DNA from: Gammaproteobacteria bacterium
GTDB taxonomy: Bacteria > Pseudomonadota > Gammaproteobacteria > UBA6002
Direction: 5' to 3'
NCBI GenBank assembly: GCA_013697705.1
Contig: JACCWJ010000028.1
Coordinates: 1-45,249 of the forward strand
DNA: 45,249 nucleotides
Shown here: positions 16,601-24,759 of the stretch, piece by piece
How positions within the stretch are numbered: position 1 is the stretch's first letter
How the letters are laid out: every line of letters starts with the position of its first letter
The notes under the pieces: generated by a model
What the model was told of the DNA's origin: nothing
Databases searched by the model: none
The model's input: the letters and a program-made list of their open reading frames with translations, nothing else
Program-made: the position numbers and the translations under genes

Positions 16601-17984
16601 GCAAAGGTTGCAACGGCTGTGCCGCTAGATTCGATTTTGAATTAATTCTTTCTTTTACAAATAAGACGAAATTTTTGGCATTTGATTTTAAGCTGCGCCA
16701 CCATTTATTAAACCCATCACCTTTAAGAAATTGCGACATATAGGGGGCAACTTTACCCAGTGCTTCATTAGGAAGAGCTTTTCTCTTTAATAGAGTATCA
16801 GTGAATTTAAGCGTTGATTTTTCAGAATGGCGGGTAAGGGACAATAATTTAACGATATTGTCATTGAGAACTTGATCACCATCAAGATATAACAACTTAC
16901 AATTCTCAATATTGGATTGTAATAACTCGGCAGTTTCATCATTCAGATCTCTAGCCGCTCTTTTCTTGGATACGCCCACCTGTTCGCTTGCCCAGTAGTC
17001 TGCGTGGTAAAGATGCTTTCTGAATAATTCCTTACCCTTTTCTTGACCCTTTTCTTGTGCGGTTACAGGCGCATCCGCAGCGGGTCGATAATTCGCTTGC
17101 TCTTCTTGTGCTACTTCTTTTAATAATGCTTTAAATGCAACAGGACAATATTTTTGGAATAAGTAAAAATTCTGTAAGAAGAATTTAGGATTGTATGGTT
17201 TTTGCTCTTCTTCTAACGAAAAAATAACAGCGAGGTCGCCCTTAGTTAATTTAGCTAATTCTGCGCAAGTGATAGGGTATCTATGGAAATAAGCCAAGTT
17301 TTTGGCACAAACTGCTTTATCATATGCGGGGAAAAATACACTTGGTGGTGGTGGTTCCACTGCGTCCCCTGCCGCTGGCGGTTGGGGAATATGCTTTTGA
17401 CCCTTGACAGCTACTTCAAGATTATTATCGTAATGTTGAGATACCTCACTCAATACGGCTTGACGATTCTGGGCCGCTATTAAGGAAGGTTTTCTAAAAA
17501 GCACCAAAGCTAACAGCACATTATCCTTAGCAAAAACAGCTAGTTTTTGATTTGCATTTAGTGCAGCGAGAGTATTAGGACACTGCTTTAAAAAAGCATT
17601 CAGGCCTGCTTGGGTGGAAATTATAGATTTGAGAACGTTGATAACTTTTTGGATATCTTCTGGATAAAGTGGTGCGTCTGAAAAAAGAGCGTTGGCAAAA
17701 TCTCCAGTTTCTAAGTGCTTGAAAAATAGATCTCTTTCTTTGTCCGCCTCATCGAGTGAAAGACCCTCGAAACGAGGTTCGCCCAGAATTTTACATTTTG
17801 CCTCAAATGTGAACATATGGTGGGTACGATTCGGGTGAGCTTTGAATTCTTCCCAATAAGCTGCGCGGTTTGCCGCACCCTCAATCAGATTGCCTAAGTC
17901 TGCACTGATGTCATCTTTGTGCGCCCCAGGAAATTTAGACTTATATCTCAACCCATATTGGTCAGCTTTAACTCTTATCGCCAT
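13677..17984 (-). CDS. Unrecognised 1435-residue protein, candidate Dot/Icm effector
   Basis: I do not recognise a family. The sequence is mostly helical-looking, with no signal peptide or clear membrane segment, so it is probably cytoplasmic or translocated. A Gln-rich stretch at about 490-504 is encoded by a 15-bp tandem repeat (VEQQQ units). From about residue 1120 the chain becomes Asn/Ser-rich and low in complexity, with a polyproline run PPPPPQPK near 1222-1229. The C-terminus has a Glu-rich segment (KIVAEKEALQKLADEAESLT) before the polar end VNNNNSFK, resembling the E-block of Dot/Icm signals. Size, eukaryote-like low complexity, the isolated position and a strong PmrA-like box 47 bases before the ATG together suggest a secreted effector. 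GGGAYG near residue 945 recalls a patatin loop, but no GxSxG follows. Confidence 0.6.
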   Translation of the reverse strand: MAIRVKADQYGLRYKSKFPGAHKDDISADLGNLIEGAANRAAYWEEFKAHPNRTHHMFTFEAKCKILGEPRFEGLSLDEADKERDLFFKHLETGDFANALFSDAPLYPEDIQKVINVLKSIISTQAGLNAFLKQCPNTLAALNANQKLAVFAKDNVLLALVLFRKPSLIAAQNRQAVLSEVSQHYDNNLEVAVKGQKHIPQPPAAGDAVEPPPPSVFFPAYDKAVCAKNLAYFHRYPITCAELAKLTKGDLAVIFSLEEEQKPYNPKFFLQNFYLFQKYCPVAFKALLKEVAQEEQANYRPAADAPVTAQEKGQEKGKELFRKHLYHADYWASEQVGVSKKRAARDLNDETAELLQSNIENCKLLYLDGDQVLNDNIVKLLSLTRHSEKSTLKFTDTLLKRKALPNEALGKVAPYMSQFLKGDGFNKWWRSLKSNAKNFVLFVKERINSKSNLAAQPLQPLQVSIINNVLADKKVRGKLDLFRKGPKPPQQEQQQVEQQQVEQQTEISNIVSMLNADQLSPVALKGLALDSELWPEIKRRAFDNQSPEVKLEFLSKSIYFYPGIVGIPIIDLLLDRPYCPKSHPNISEENYQKSQAGFQSILNGLGDRFDQIIESDTGLINCLLQYSTRASTVPLYLLASKSPSIMKAIVSQGYLHKIFDMKPAGPFQGLTELHSRFITGMLQLDLSATEKKYAFEYFRRYATTAQLHELAFKYPAETSMLYDATIQQQHWVQDSKCENIDLKFEGNPKHFIELLVDSVPPERLSPTLLKAVVYWANSPDYKELLDELLNCKLSRLGKTVQKDINSYIKAASEYREKMKKWPPHFQSRIDQAIQSPLLHGKLNFTGQQLYTLIIDGMDPLSLKAISLSPRLSEILSSYSSSLDLPVQQALQDKSPYFHIHDLYKEIILEDERVELISDLIFNINKGEFQKDGIDRFPRSQVLFTGGGAYGPAAISALLERDGPLRKAIFERYFSNNVVEKNPEDFKIIKKHSGLLPFLLPGLPLSNEQCVQLSLAVPAVTHLISDQIFTAIKTDEAIALGVLKAASNNNEGAVSLVGMIFTDKEQEVITKLKDCLKDLNVLERGSLADKIPQLRMAIDDVSLQLSREQFEPQKNKNNTINVDTDNAASSSATTLVKENPEGAKRFFRALSTKFTKDELNRFGSDNYNPNLNDNNNVPSQNSHTGIISQLNSNSNDKLKDNNAEASKENNNSSPPSKPVNNVIPPPPPQPKSAVDTDSNNSTSANRREPTLSKAPSFFDSIRSQSLKGSDDRFGLSQELYDSIRNNLKDPTDLRTANLYLKQYMQQGNVLTKSHSISNTKSPSVNDNEALANVLKQAINLRRHSIQSPNKPTNPNIPEITDEEWDDPVTMAVKKASEATPDTQRPKGLEELGKLLNSESGLGICQKIVAEKEALQKLADEAESLTTQDVNNNNSFK

Positions 17985-18018
17985 ATCTCTTTCCCATTAA
18001 CATTTGGAACATTTATCC

Positions 18019-18051
18019 ATTCTACCTAAGAAAGATTAAGTAAATCTTAAT
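18019..18051 (-). promoter_or_regulatory. PmrA box and -10 element before the 1435-residue gene
   Basis: On the minus strand, ATTAAGATTTACTTAATCTT (18051-18032) matches two CTTAATATT half-sites 2 bases apart at 7 of 9 and 8 of 9 positions, with TTAA cores exactly 11 bp apart. TAGAAT (18024-18019) follows 11 bases after the second core. PmrA is the response regulator known to activate many Dot/Icm effector genes in Legionella and Coxiella through such boxes. Confidence 0.6.
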
Positions 18052-18245
18052 AGGCTGATAAAAATTAGGTGTTCGCCTTATACTAGCAAAAACTTAGCTA
18101 CAATCGCCATTGTGTCGTTATCTAGACATCCCCTGTTGCGCTGCTAGCAGTGCTTTTTCGTCTGTCGTGCCCCCAGTTGGCTACAGTCATTTCTACTTCT
18201 CGTGCTACCAGCTCTCTGCCGCGATTTTGCCCGGTTATCGTTGAT

Positions 18246-18265
18246 CGACTCGATCGCGGATTCAG
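18246..18265. repeat. Eroded half-copy of the palindromic repeat seen at the window end
   Basis: CGACTCGATCGCGGATTCAG resembles CGACTTGATCGCGGGATCCAG of the inverted repeat at 45198-45249, with two substitutions and one missing base. The complementary arm is no longer clear. This suggests the same repeat family occurs at more than one locus. Confidence 0.45.
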
Positions 18266-18323
18266 AATCTCCGATGTCGTGTGTCGAGAAGGGGGCGGGA
18301 TGATTGCCATCGAAAGGCTAAAA

Positions 18324-18391
18324 CCTTGATTCTACTTCGTGTCATCAAGGCTACGTCTTTGTAGCCTTGATGACACGAAGTAGAATCAAGG
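18324..18391. repeat. Perfect 31-bp inverted repeat with 6-base loop
   Basis: The left arm 18324-18354 begins CCTTGATTCTACTTCGTGTC. The right arm 18361-18391 is its exact reverse complement, and the loop is GTCTTT. No T-run follows, so it is not an ordinary terminator. The perfect match over 31 bp points to a recent or actively maintained palindromic element. It shares the GTAGCC motif with the element after bioA but is otherwise different. Confidence 0.85.
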
Positions 18392-18519
18392 GCCAAGTGC
18401 GCATGTGCTCATCTTTCTTTCTATTAATAAGCCCCGACTACTGTGAATTCACCCAAAGGATAGGCGAATCGGGCAAGATGTGAAACAATACCAAATTCTA
18501 GATATAAAAGAATAAGAAC

Positions 18520-20343
18520 ATGGATAGCATTACGGCTCCTAGCCCTTTACATATTCTACAAAAAACATTCGGCTTTGGTCAGTTTAAGCCGCTGCAATTA
18601 GCGGTGATTGAAAGTGTATTGAAAGGTCGCGACAATCTCGTCTTAATGCCAACCGGCGGCGGCAAATCCTTATGTTACCAGATTCCTGCCTTGATACTCA
18701 AAGGCGTTGCCATAGTAGTCTCTCCCTTAATTTCATTGATGCAAGATCAAGTGCAGGCGCTCCAATCAAATGGCATTGCGGCAGCTTACTATAACTCCTC
18801 GCTCTCAGCGCAAACTTCAAGAACAGTATTGGCTAAATTGCATCAAGCAGAGCTGGATCTATTTTATATAGCGCCCGAACGACTCATGTCTGCTAGTTTT
18901 CTAGAACGATTGAAAGAAATTCCCATTGCATTGTTTGCTATAGATGAAGCGCATTGCGTATCCCAGTGGGGACCTGATTTTCGCCCTGAATACCTGCAGC
19001 TGGGTCAGTTAAAGCAGCTATTTCCCGCCACTCCCATCATAGCGCTTACGGCGACTGCCGATAAACAAACGCGTAATGATATCAAAGAAAAACTAAGTTT
19101 TAGACAGTTTGATTTTCATTTGGGTAGTTTCAATCGGCATAATATTCAATATACCGTCCTCGAGAAACACCAGCCCTTTAAGCAGTTGCAGCAATTTATT
19201 ACTACCCACCCGCGGGAAGCGGGAATTGTATATTGCTTAACCCGCAATCGTGTGGAAGAGGTTGCAGAAAAACTTCAGCAGCAGGGAATCTCTGCCCAGC
19301 CCTATCACGCAGGCCTTTCAAATGCACAGCGTCAAAAAACGCAAGAAATGTTTCAAAAAGACGACATTGATATAGTTGTGGCGACCATTGCTTTTGGAAT
19401 GGGCATAGATAAGCCTAATGTGCGTTTTGTTGTGCACTATGATCTGCCCAAAAATATCGAATCGTATTATCAAGAGACGGGGAGGGCAGGACGAGATGGT
19501 TTACCCTCTGAATCACTATTACTGTATGGAATTAGTGATACGGCCGTGGTAAGAGGAATCATTATTCAAAATAAAAATGAAGAACAACGAAGAATTGAAT
19601 TAAACAAGCTAAATATGATTGCGGCCTTCGCTGAAGCACTATTTTGTCGCCGTCGGGTATTGCTCAATTATTTCGATGAAGTATTAGAAGAAGACTGTTT
19701 GAATTGTGATATCTGTTTAAACCCTCCCGAGACCTATGATGGGACGGAAGATGTACGCAAAGCATTATCCTGTATTTATAGGGTAGGGCAGCGTTTTGGG
19801 GTTTCGCATGTGATTGAGGTCTTACGAGGAGCAGAAAGTCAGCGTATTAAAAATCTAAGGCATGATCAATTATCGGTGTACGGTATTGGTGCACATTTGA
19901 CGCAAGAAGCCTGGCATAGTTTATTTAGGCAATTGATTCACAAGGGATATATAGAACAAGATGTGGCTAATTATTCAGTGTTGAAACTTAAAGAACGTGC
20001 TCGACCCGTCTTAACAGGTCAAGAGCAGTTGCTGCTCGCCAAACCTCGCGTCAAACAGGTGGCGGTTCTCAAGAAATTGAAATCAAAAGCGACGGTAAGT
20101 GTTTCAGATCCTGATTTGTTTGAAGTATTACGTAAGCTGAGAAAGAATTTAGCCCAAGCGGCGAATGTGGCTCCCTTTATTATTTTTAGTGATGCCACCC
20201 TCCAGGAGATGGCGGCTACCAAACCCGCTGACAGAGACGCATTTTTAAAGATTAACGGAGTGGGCCAGAAAAAACTGGAAAGTTACGGTGATGTATTTAT
20301 TGAAACGATTAAAGCGCATCATACAGTTCAACACAGTGTATGA
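18520..20343 (+). CDS. recQ: ATP-dependent DNA helicase RecQ
   Basis: RecQ (607 residues, as in E. coli) is a 3'-5' superfamily 2 helicase that acts with RecF-pathway proteins and unwinds forks and D-loops. Domains in order: the helicase core with motif 0 FGFGQFKPLQ, Walker A PTGGGKSLCYQIPA, DEAH box AIDEAHCVSQWG, motif III LTATAD, motif V VATIAFGMGIDKPNVR and motif VI YYQETGRAGRDG; then the zinc-binding RQC part with the Cys set CRRRVLLNYFDE...CLNCDIC; and a C-terminal HRDC domain (KPADRDAFLKINGVGQKKLE, about 530-600). All key residues are present. It is followed after about 100 bases by tRNA-Val and thrS. Confidence 0.98.
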   Translation: MDSITAPSPLHILQKTFGFGQFKPLQLAVIESVLKGRDNLVLMPTGGGKSLCYQIPALILKGVAIVVSPLISLMQDQVQALQSNGIAAAYYNSSLSAQTSRTVLAKLHQAELDLFYIAPERLMSASFLERLKEIPIALFAIDEAHCVSQWGPDFRPEYLQLGQLKQLFPATPIIALTATADKQTRNDIKEKLSFRQFDFHLGSFNRHNIQYTVLEKHQPFKQLQQFITTHPREAGIVYCLTRNRVEEVAEKLQQQGISAQPYHAGLSNAQRQKTQEMFQKDDIDIVVATIAFGMGIDKPNVRFVVHYDLPKNIESYYQETGRAGRDGLPSESLLLYGISDTAVVRGIIIQNKNEEQRRIELNKLNMIAAFAEALFCRRRVLLNYFDEVLEEDCLNCDICLNPPETYDGTEDVRKALSCIYRVGQRFGVSHVIEVLRGAESQRIKNLRHDQLSVYGIGAHLTQEAWHSLFRQLIHKGYIEQDVANYSVLKLKERARPVLTGQEQLLLAKPRVKQVAVLKKLKSKATVSVSDPDLFEVLRKLRKNLAQAANVAPFIIFSDATLQEMAATKPADRDAFLKINGVGQKKLESYGDVFIETIKAHHTVQHSV

Positions 20344-20441
20344 TGACAAGAGTGTTGCTCCCCTCCTGGAATTAATATATCTTAAGCACCTTATTTTTGA
20401 AGCACTTTGGGCTCAATTAAACCCCGAGCGTTTTAAACTGA

Positions 20442-20516
20442 AGGCACGTAGCTCAGTGGTAGAGCATCACCTTGACATGGTGGTGGTCGGTGGTTCGATC
20501 CCACTCGTGCCTACCA
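20442..20516 (+). tRNA. tRNA-Val (GAC)
   Basis: The 75-base gene starts AGGCACGTAGCTCAGTGG and ends CGTGCCTACCA. The acceptor stem AGGCACG/CGTGCCT is fully paired, the T arm has GGTTCGATC, and CCA is encoded. The anticodon loop TTGACAT gives anticodon GAC for valine. It lies only 22 bases before thrS, so both may come from one primary transcript. Confidence 0.96.
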
Positions 20517-20538
20517 TTATTTAGCAAATGGATGCAAA

Positions 20539-22470
20539 ATGCCTGTGATTACATTACCAGATGGTACCCAAAAGACATTTGATCGACCCGTTAGCGTCGA
20601 AGAAGTTGCCCAAAGTATTGGTGCGGGATTAGCCAAAGCCGCATTGGCAGGGAAGGTTAACGATCGATTAGTCGACCTGTTTCATCAAATTGAAGACGAT
20701 GCCAACGTAGCCATCATTACGAGTAAAGATACCGAAGGCTTAGAAATTATACGTCATTCCGCTGCTCACTTATTGGCACATGCCGTCAAAAAATTATTTC
20801 CCACAGCGCAAGTCACAATAGGCCCGGTCATCGAAGATGGTTTTTATTATGATTTTGCTTATCCTGAAGGTTTTACCTTAGAGGATTTAGAACGCATTGA
20901 AGCGAAAATGCAGGAAATTGCCAAGGAAGATCATTCGGTTTCGCGTGAGATAATAGGTCGTAATGAAGCAATTGCGTATTTTCGCGATCTGGGTGAAGAC
21001 TATAAAGCGCGTATTATTGAAGACATTCCTGAAACCGAAACGTTGACCCTGTATAAACAAGGCGATTTTGTCGATCTATGTCGTGGTCCCCATGTTCCAA
21101 GAACAGGAATATTAAAAGCATTCAAACTCACCAAATTAGCAGGTGCATATTGGCGAGGCGATTCCAATAATGAAATGCTGCAACGCATTTATGGTACCGC
21201 ATGGTCCGATAAAGCATCGCTTGAGGCCTACCTAAAACGGTTAGAAGAGGCTGAAAAGCGAGATCATCGTAAATTAGCTAAAAAAATGGACTTATTCCAT
21301 ATTGAAGATATCGCTCCTGGAATGGTTTTTTGGCATCCTGGTGGCTGGACTATTTATCAGCAAGTTCTTGAATATATACGATCTAAACAACTCGTAAATG
21401 GCTACCAGGAAATTCGCACCCCCCAATTGGCCGACACCTCCTTATGGGAAAAGTCAGGGCACCTTGCTAAATTTGGTCACGAAATGTTCTTAGTTGAGGC
21501 TGAAAGTCGGCGTTATGCCATAAAACCGATGAATTGTCCTTGCCATATTCAAGTGTTTAAGCAGGGCATAAAAAGTTATAGAGACCTTCCACTTCGTCTT
21601 GCAGAGTTTGGTTCTTGTCATCGTAATGAGCCCTCAGGTACTTTGCATGGGCTAATGCGATTACGCAATTTTGTTCAAGATGATGCACATATTTTTTGCA
21701 CTGAAGATCAGATAGAACAAGAGGTATCCTCCTTTATCGATCAACTTTTTGAAGTCTATTCAGATTTTGGCTTTAATGATGTCATCATAAAGCTTTCCAC
21801 CCGCCCCGAACAACGTGTAGGCTCCGATGAAGTATGGGATAAAGCAGAGCATATTTTGGCTGCCGCTTTAACAAATAAAAAGTTAGATTGGGATTTTTTC
21901 CCTGGGGAAGGCGCTTTTTACGGTCCAAAAGTAGAGTTTTCACTAAGAGATTGTCTTGGCCGTGTGTGGCAATGTGGTACTATTCAAGTAGATTTCTCCA
22001 TGCCAGAAAGATTGGGCGCACAATATGTAGCTGAAAATGGTGATAGACTGGTCCCTGTAATGTTGCACCGGGCGATATCCGGTTCCATTGAACGCTTTAT
22101 TGGAATTTTATTAGAACATTACGCCGGAAATTTGCCGCTATGGCTGGCACCGGTGCAAGTTGTCATAATGAATATTACAGATGCGCAAGCACAATATACC
22201 GAGCAAATGGTTAAATCTTTGCAAAAACTGGGTATTAGGGCCATTTCAGACTTGAGAAATGAAAAAATCGGTTTTAAAATCCGAGAGCATACCATCGCAC
22301 GTATTCCCTACCAAGTCGTCATTGGGGAGCGCGAGCTAGAGCAGCAACTTATCGCTGTTAGAACCCAAGAAGGAAAAAACTTGGGTAATATGAAGATGAC
22401 AGATTTTATTGAACAACTAACCAACGAGATAAATAAACGCCATGTATCGCACCACATCGGAGGAAACTAA
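20539..22470 (+). CDS. thrS: Threonyl-tRNA synthetase
   Basis: ThrRS (643 residues; E. coli 642) charges tRNA-Thr in the cytoplasm. Domains: the N-terminal TGS domain ([20 protein letters not shown], 1-62); the editing/SAD domain with [16 protein letters not shown] and the catalytic-type H-x3-H/C pattern (about 70-225), which removes mischarged Ser; the class II core with zinc ligand Cys in [12 protein letters not shown], motif 2 [20 protein letters not shown] and motif 3 [20 protein letters not shown]; and the anticodon-binding domain from about 540 ([14 protein letters not shown]). The order thrS-infC-rpmI-rplT-pheS-pheT-ihfA is the conserved gammaproteobacterial translation cluster. Whether it represses its own mRNA as in E. 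coli cannot be judged, since the leader here is only the short tRNA spacer. Confidence 0.99.
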   Translation: MPVITLPDGTQKTFDRPVSVEEVAQSIGAGLAKAALAGKVNDRLVDLFHQIEDDANVAIITSKDTEGLEIIRHSAAHLLAHAVKKLFPTAQVTIGPVIEDGFYYDFAYPEGFTLEDLERIEAKMQEIAKEDHSVSREIIGRNEAIAYFRDLGEDYKARIIEDIPETETLTLYKQGDFVDLCRGPHVPRTGILKAFKLTKLAGAYWRGDSNNEMLQRIYGTAWSDKASLEAYLKRLEEAEKRDHRKLAKKMDLFHIEDIAPGMVFWHPGGWTIYQQVLEYIRSKQLVNGYQEIRTPQLADTSLWEKSGHLAKFGHEMFLVEAESRRYAIKPMNCPCHIQVFKQGIKSYRDLPLRLAEFGSCHRNEPSGTLHGLMRLRNFVQDDAHIFCTEDQIEQEVSSFIDQLFEVYSDFGFNDVIIKLSTRPEQRVGSDEVWDKAEHILAAALTNKKLDWDFFPGEGAFYGPKVEFSLRDCLGRVWQCGTIQVDFSMPERLGAQYVAENGDRLVPVMLHRAISGSIERFIGILLEHYAGNLPLWLAPVQVVIMNITDAQAQYTEQMVKSLQKLGIRAISDLRNEKIGFKIREHTIARIPYQVVIGERELEQQLIAVRTQEGKNLGNMKMTDFIEQLTNEINKRHVSHHIGGN

Positions 22471-22474
22471 CATT
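22458..22474 (+). promoter_or_regulatory. Ribosome binding site and AUU start of infC
   Basis: CGGAGGAA (22458-22465) lies 6 bases before ATT at 22472-22474 and overlaps the end of thrS, whose TAA is 22468-22470. No ATG or GTG is as well placed, and the family N-terminus begins directly after it. AUU as start codon is the known device by which IF-3 represses its own synthesis. Confidence 0.85.
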
Positions 22475-22993
22475 AAGCAAGACAAAAGTATTCGCGTTAA
22501 TAAAGGGATTGTAGCCCAGGAAATACGATTAGTAGACCAGGACGGTACCCAGGTAGGAGTCGTCAGTTTGAAAGATGCCCTCATTCGGGCGGAAGGCGTG
22601 GGACTCGATCTTGTTGAAATTGCACCTAATGCCGAACCCCCGGTTTGTCGTATTATGGATTATGGTAAGCACTTATTTGAAATCAATAAAAAGAAAGCTG
22701 CGTCACGAAAAAAACAGAAACAAATACAAATTAAAGAAGTGAAACTCCGTCCGACAACGGATACCGGAGATTACCAGGTAAAAATTCGTAGCATGATGCG
22801 CTTCTTAGAAGACGGCGATAAAGTGAAAGTTACCATTCGTTTCAGGGGCCGCGAGCTTATGCATCCTGAATTAGGGATGACCTTACTTAAAAAGATTGAA
22901 ATCGATTTAACAGAGCAGGGAATGGTAGAACAACAGCCCAAGTTAGAAGGAAAACAGATAGTTATGCTGATTGGACCCCGAAAAACGGGCTAA
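22472..22993 (+). CDS. infC: Translation initiation factor IF-3
   Basis: IF-3 binds the 30S subunit, prevents early 50S joining and checks start codon and initiator tRNA. From the AUU start the protein has 173 residues (E. coli 180). The N-domain contains INxxI-type and EIRLVDQDGTQVGVVSLKDA sequence and LVEIAPNAEPPVCRIMDYGK, the C-domain KEVKLRPTTDTGDYQVKIR, FRGRELMHPELG and the basic end LIGPRKTG. An ATG at 22442, inside thrS, would add 10 unrelated residues and has no ribosome binding site, so AUU is preferred. IF-3 discriminates against AUU, giving negative feedback. The gene starts 1 base after the thrS stop. Confidence 0.97.
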   Translation: MKQDKSIRVNKGIVAQEIRLVDQDGTQVGVVSLKDALIRAEGVGLDLVEIAPNAEPPVCRIMDYGKHLFEINKKKAASRKKQKQIQIKEVKLRPTTDTGDYQVKIRSMMRFLEDGDKVKVTIRFRGRELMHPELGMTLLKKIEIDLTEQGMVEQQPKLEGKQIVMLIGPRKTG

Positions 22994-23007
22994 TCTTCTG
23001 AAATTAG

Positions 23008-23035
23008 TTGAAAAAATTTATTTTTTTAATAGAAT
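23008..23035 (+). promoter_or_regulatory. Possible internal promoter before rpmI
   Basis: TTGAAA (23008-23013), 16 bases and TAGAAT (23030-23035) lie in the 66-base infC-rpmI gap. The spacing is acceptable and the spacer is T-rich. It could give extra transcription of the two ribosomal protein genes. Confidence 0.3.
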
Positions 23036-23059
23036 GTAATGTTTGCAGTGGGGGACAGA

Positions 23060-23263
23060 ATGGCTAAAGTAAAATTAAAAACCAATAGAGGTGCTACCAA
23101 GCGCTTCAAAGTAACGGCTGGCGGTATTAAGCGCAAGCGTGCTTTCCGTAATCATATTTTGACAAAAAAGACGCAAAAACTAAAACGTCAATTGCGCTCA
23201 AATGTATTAGTAAATAAGAGTGATGTAAAAAGCATCTGTCGTATGCTTGTAATTACCCTCTAA
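23060..23263 (+). CDS. rpmI: 50S ribosomal protein L35
   Basis: L35 (67 residues) is a small basic large-subunit protein. [40 protein letters not shown] and the end [10 protein letters not shown] follow the family closely. The start is the ATG at 23060, after GTGGGGGA; an in-frame extension to 23039 is not conserved. It lies between infC and rplT, which in E. coli are regulated together by L20 binding near the rpmI start. Confidence 0.98.
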   Translation: MAKVKLKTNRGATKRFKVTAGGIKRKRAFRNHILTKKTQKLKRQLRSNVLVNKSDVKSICRMLVITL

Positions 23264-23298
23264 AAAGAATTGCTTAACCTTTATTTTGGAGAAAAATA

Positions 23299-23658
23299 AT
23301 GCCAAGAGTGAAACGTGGTGTCACAGCACGTGCTCGTCATAAAAAAGTTTTGGATAAGGCTAAAGGATATTACGGCGCTCGCAGCCGGGTCTTTCGTGTC
23401 GCAAAACAAGCTGTTATTAAAGCTGAACAATATGCGTATCGCGATCGCCGAACGAAGAAACGTGTTTTCAGAGCCCTTTGGATTATTCGAATCAATGCGG
23501 GCGCTCGATTATCGGGTCTTTCCTATAGCCGTTTCATGGATGGTCTAAAGAAAGCAAGTATTGATATCGATCGTAAAATTCTTTCCGATTTAGCGATAAC
23601 TGATAAGCCCGCTTTCGCGCTTCTTGCTGAAAAAGCTAAAGCTGCTTTAGCAAGCTAG
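23299..23658 (+). CDS. rplT: 50S ribosomal protein L20
   Basis: L20 (119 residues, usual 118) binds 23S rRNA early in 50S assembly and, in E. coli, represses rpmI-rplT translation. [60 protein letters not shown] and the C-terminal [12 protein letters not shown] are all present. TTTTGGAGAA provides the ribosome binding site. A stem-loop with T-tail follows (23678-23704), separating it from pheS. Confidence 0.99.
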   Translation: MPRVKRGVTARARHKKVLDKAKGYYGARSRVFRVAKQAVIKAEQYAYRDRRTKKRVFRALWIIRINAGARLSGLSYSRFMDGLKKASIDIDRKILSDLAITDKPAFALLAEKAKAALAS

Positions 23659-23677
23659 TCAATTTTTGCTAATCATT

Positions 23678-23704
23678 GAAAGCCGCGCTGCGGCTTTCTT
23701 TGTT
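23678..23704 (+). terminator. Stem-loop terminator or attenuator between rplT and pheS
   Basis: GAAAGCCGC (23678-23686), loop GCT, GCGGCTTTC (23690-23698), then TTTGTTT. The nine-pair GC-rich stem with a T-tail is a good intrinsic terminator, likely partial because pheS follows 31 bases later. E. coli has a phenylalanine-rich leader peptide (pheM) at this spot; I see no such peptide here. Confidence 0.75.
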
Positions 23705-23707
23705 TGA

Positions 23708-24745
<1,038 letters not shown>

Positions 24746-24759
24746 TAAGTGGAATAAAG

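Larger units (their letters stand above)
17985..18519. other. 535-base gene-free region before recQ
   Basis: Its left part (to about 18060) holds the PmrA-like promoter of the minus-strand gene. From about 18115 to 18300 the sequence is more GC-rich than its surroundings and contains one recognisable half-copy of the palindrome found at the window end (18246-18265). It reads like eroded interspersed repeats, and a 62-codon minus-strand frame here (18310-18122) has no family resemblance. A perfect 31-bp inverted repeat follows (18324-18391). No clear recQ promoter was identified in the last 120 bases. Confidence 0.6.

Noticed and set aside
18122-18310. A 62-codon minus-strand reading frame before recQ
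   Set aside because: It has no ribosome binding site or family resemblance, and the region looks like eroded repeats.
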